From positions 1 through 7,152 of the forward strand of contig DAOWFO010000077.1 in assembly GCA_030637965.1 (NCBI GenBank): 7,152 nt of DNA, written 5' to 3'. The DNA comes from Thermoplasmata archaeon (GTDB taxonomy: Archaea; Thermoplasmatota; E2; DHVEG-1). Shown here one piece after another: positions 5,406 to 7,152 of the stretch (its first letter is position 1; each line of letters begins with the position of its first letter). The notes beneath the pieces were generated by a model that was not told the origin of the DNA, ran no database searches, and was given only the letters and a program-made list of their open reading frames with translations. The translations under genes were made by a program, and so were the position numbers.

Positions 5406-6869
5406 TTATTTATAATTAAATTCAATTGACGAATCAAACTCTTCAACAAGATCTATGATTCCTTTTATTGGTTCACCTTTAAGATAAACATTAAAGAATT
5501 CCAATACGAACAATCTAACGATCTCAGTCATTAATTTCGCATCAATCGTTCCAAAATTTAACAAATTTTGAGGGATCAACGGTAACATATGTGATAATAA
5601 CAGACCTACATCAGTGTATCCATAATGTGTAGAACCAAGGATACTCATCTTATAGACATCAGATTCCTCTTTATCCCATATATATTCTACACCCGTCGAG
5701 TTTATCCCACCATCCGCTGTCATCATAAAGAAGGGTTTAGTGACACCATCTGGTAAAAACTCCTCATATGAAACGCCGTCAAGCGAGAGTCCGCAATCGA
5801 TACGATCATCCTCAGCACAACACACAGAAGTTGATGCTCCGCCAAATGAATGACCAAACATTCCTATATGCTCCACATCAAGACGTCCGTTAAACATTCC
5901 ATCAGGTCCATTCAATACATCCATATAATCAAGAACATACTTTGCATCATCAACAATAGTACGAAATGCCTTCTTAGCATACTCTGGATCGGTCTGCGAA
6001 GAGAAATCTTGATAATACACAGTACGACTATCAGAAAATTCCACAACGCCTGCAATATATGGATGATTGATTGCGAGAACCACATAGCCTCTTGAAACCA
6101 ACTCTTCAATAAATGAACTATATATTTCAATTGTACCATCAAGACCATGAGCAAATAATACTACAGGTAGAAATCCTGTATCATCAGCAATCGGGACATT
6201 AACCTTACCATGTGGCATTACATCCTCATATGCTGAATCAGATATTCCCGGTAATGGAATTGGAGCACGTCCCATCAACCATGTAAACATAACCTTGGAC
6301 ATATATGTATACCACTCACCTTCAACATTATAATCAGTTGGATACCACACCTTGAGCATAAATTCGCGGTAATCATTTATATCATCAGTCAACACTTCAT
6401 CACGAGATTCATCGATTAGGTGAAACTCTGCAACTCCAATACCATACTCACCTAAGATTGGAGGAAGATATGAAGCCGTATACATAGCTTCGATAAAACC
6501 ACTTGGAACAATTAAATCAGCTTCAAATGATGATCGTTTAAACTCAATACGACCCACTAGAGGAATCTTTATAGATCCTTTATTAATAATACCAAAAAGT
6601 AGTGTTTCTTTGAACCATCCTTTTCCCTCATAGGACATATTATCAAAAAGTATTGTGAATTGGAATACTCCTTTCGTTTTCGACCGACCAAGATTTGTTT
6701 TACCAGTTATGATACCAGATGATTCTCCAAATTTTATTGTTCCCTTAAAATTGCCATCCGTCCATACATCATCTACGATGCTCCTTGGTAGAAGAGCACT
6801 TACGTTTAATGATGAAAATATAATAATTAGGACCAACCAGAGAGATATAATAATTCTTAACTTCAACAA
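5406..6869 (-). CDS. Secreted alpha/beta hydrolase, platelet-activating-factor acetylhydrolase/dienelactone hydrolase-like esterase
   Basis: This 487-residue protein has a signal peptide (K3, R5, then hydrophobic 6-19, likely cleaved near SALLP, 24-28) and should act outside the membrane. Residues about 30-130 form a Gly-rich, beta-type N-terminal region (for example GTIKFGESSGIITGKTNLGR). The hydrolase domain begins near 140. It contains VWYPT (174-178), the oxyanion-hole strand PVVLFAHGLDG (235-245), GHSFGGAS (339-346) with nucleophile Ser341, GLSLDG with Asp364, and GSTHYG with His415, a complete triad in PAF-acetylhydrolase order. Such enzymes cleave short acyl or polyester bonds; the substrate is not predictable here. 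C350, C351 and C359 flank the nucleophile elbow and could pair oxidatively. The start is TTG 6869 (or the adjoining TTG 6866), as an in-frame TAG lies six codons upstream and no ATG precedes the signal peptide. Sampled lines are 37-50% G+C, higher than neighbours. Confidence 0.88.
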   Translation of the reverse strand: MLKLRIIISLWLVLIIIFSSLNVSALLPRSIVDDVWTDGNFKGTIKFGESSGIITGKTNLGRSKTKGVFQFTILFDNMSYEGKGWFKETLLFGIINKGSIKIPLVGRIEFKRSSFEADLIVPSGFIEAMYTASYLPPILGEYGIGVAEFHLIDESRDEVLTDDINDYREFMLKVWYPTDYNVEGEWYTYMSKVMFTWLMGRAPIPLPGISDSAYEDVMPHGKVNVPIADDTGFLPVVLFAHGLDGTIEIYSSFIEELVSRGYVVLAINHPYIAGVVEFSDSRTVYYQDFSSQTDPEYAKKAFRTIVDDAKYVLDYMDVLNGPDGMFNGRLDVEHIGMFGHSFGGASTSVCCAEDDRIDCGLSLDGVSYEEFLPDGVTKPFFMMTADGGINSTGVEYIWDKEESDVYKMSILGSTHYGYTDVGLLLSHMLPLIPQNLLNFGTIDAKLMTEIVRLFVLEFFNVYLKGEPIKGIIDLVEEFDSSIEFNYK

Positions 6870-6899
6870 TAATACCCAGACATACTAAAATCATCATTA

Positions 6900-6911
6900 G
6901 TATATAAAAAT
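6900..6911 (-). promoter_or_regulatory. TATA-box promoter of the secreted hydrolase gene
   Basis: The minus strand reads GCAAA followed by ATTTTTATATAC, a good BRE-plus-TATA pattern. Its centre is about 36 nt before TTG 6869, so transcription would start near 6878 with a leader of about ten nt. No strong Shine-Dalgarno is present, in keeping with a nearly leaderless mRNA. Confidence 0.45.
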
Positions 6912-6944
6912 TTTGCATATTTTATTATTAAATATGTATGCAAA
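6912..6944. repeat. Perfect 8-bp inverted repeat TTTGCATA...TATGCAAA (17-nt spacer) next to the hydrolase promoter
   Basis: TTTGCATA at 6912-6919 is the exact reverse complement of TATGCAAA at 6937-6944. The two arms are 25 bp apart centre to centre. The left arm directly abuts the TATA element and overlaps where TFB would bind. Position and symmetry suggest a regulator operator or activator site for the secreted hydrolase. The spacer is AT rich with no further pairing. Confidence 0.45.
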
Positions 6945-7087
6945 TGTTGATATTAAGAGCCTTTAAATATATGAAAAAATCATTATGATTTTTCAATTAT
7001 TTTAAAATCTATCCTATATTATTTTAAACGTTATTAGTTTAATACAACAATTAAAAATTATTTTAGATTTTTTGTAATTGAAATTTT

Positions 7088-7101
7088 ACTTTTAAAAAAG
7101 T
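7088..7101 (-). terminator. T-run/palindrome just past the tRNA-like end
   Basis: Directly after the tRNA-like 3' end, the minus strand reads ACTTTTTTAAAAGT: six T in a 6-bp dyad with a 2-nt centre. A T tract straight after the discriminator base is usual for archaeal tRNA termination. Confidence 0.4.
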
Positions 7102-7152
7102 GCAGGGGAAGGGATTTGAACACCAATTTAATGGCAAAAAATATGGGGTCTC
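7101..7152 (-). tRNA. 3' part of a tRNA-like sequence, possibly class II tRNA-Leu, cut by the window edge; T stem imperfect
   Basis: On the minus strand GTTCAAATC (7113-7121) matches T-loop/B-box positions 53-61. It is followed by CCTT, the acceptor strand CCCCTGC and discriminator A (7101), in exact tRNA numbering and without encoded CCA. The implied 5' acceptor strand GCAGGGG would suit archaeal tRNA-Leu, as does discriminator A. Reading back, CCCAT could be the 3' side of the anticodon stem and ATTT...AAAT a variable-arm hairpin, as in class II tRNAs; the anticodon would then be GAG at the edge. However, the T-stem 5' side TGGTG pairs with CCCTT at only two Watson-Crick positions plus one wobble. 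It may therefore be a degenerate gene, a tRNA 3' remnant of an integration site, or a tRNA with some other irregularity. The 5' half is not in the window. Confidence 0.4.

Noticed and set aside
5850..6154. Additional frames on both strands within the hydrolase gene
   Set aside because: They overlap the catalytic core of a clearly recognised enzyme and have no supporting features.
6769..6897. A 42-codon minus-strand frame beginning MMILVCLG that overlaps the hydrolase signal peptide in another frame
   Set aside because: It becomes polar and random after about 17 codons and has no SD. I considered a frameshifted hydrolase start, but the TTG at 6869 already gives a good signal peptide and fits the promoter spacing.
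1..7152. CRISPR array, insertion sequence, prophage, toxin-antitoxin or defence system
   Set aside because: I looked for regularly spaced repeats, terminal inverted repeats, transposase or integrase motifs and defence-type domains and found none.

Overview
The window is 7.15 kb of AT-rich DNA carrying short, closely spaced genes. It looks archaeal and most likely euryarchaeal. TATA-type promoter elements lie about 25-30 nt ahead of probable transcript starts, and Shine-Dalgarno sites are complementary to an archaeal 16S tail. The aminotransferase closely resembles, from memory, the alanine aminotransferase of Thermococcales. I would guess Thermoplasmatota or a relative from sediment or a metagenome, but the sequence alone does not prove that. 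I see no CRISPR array, transposase, integrase, toxin-antitoxin pair, phage gene or defence cluster. This reads as an ordinary chromosomal stretch with several small or uncharacterised genes.

Left part (1-3445), all on the minus strand, in transcription order: a 515-aa conserved-looking protein of unknown function (1898-3445); an AlaT-type PLP aminotransferase (603-1814); a 51-residue zinc-ribbon protein with a strong Shine-Dalgarno (311-466); and the N-terminal 82 residues of a GNAT acetyltransferase that runs off the left edge (1-248). Each gap is 60-140 nt and holds a TATA-like element, so these may be separate transcripts rather than one operon.

Middle part (3446-5282), plus strand: a 206-nt divergent intergenic region with three ACCTAC-type repeats spaced exactly 12 nt apart; a 42-47-residue single-span membrane protein (3652-3795); an FMN nitroreductase-family protein (3914-4525); and a polytopic membrane protein of the dolichol/phytol kinase type (4617-5282), whose start codon overlaps the stop of a five-codon upstream frame.

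Right part (5283-7152): a secreted alpha/beta hydrolase of the platelet-activating-factor acetylhydrolase type (5406-6869, minus), convergent with the kinase-like gene. Sampled lines are richer in G+C than its neighbours, and an 8-bp perfect inverted repeat abuts its promoter. The last 52 nt look like the 3' half of a minus-strand tRNA, possibly class II tRNA-Leu, but the T stem pairs poorly.

Functional links are loose. The aminotransferase serves amino-acid/pyruvate exchange, the nitroreductase is a flavin redox enzyme, the membrane kinase points to isoprenoid lipid or glycan-carrier metabolism, and the esterase acts outside the cell. The parts most worth a second look are the 515-aa orphan protein, the two very small proteins, the two intergenic repeat structures and the imperfect tRNA end.
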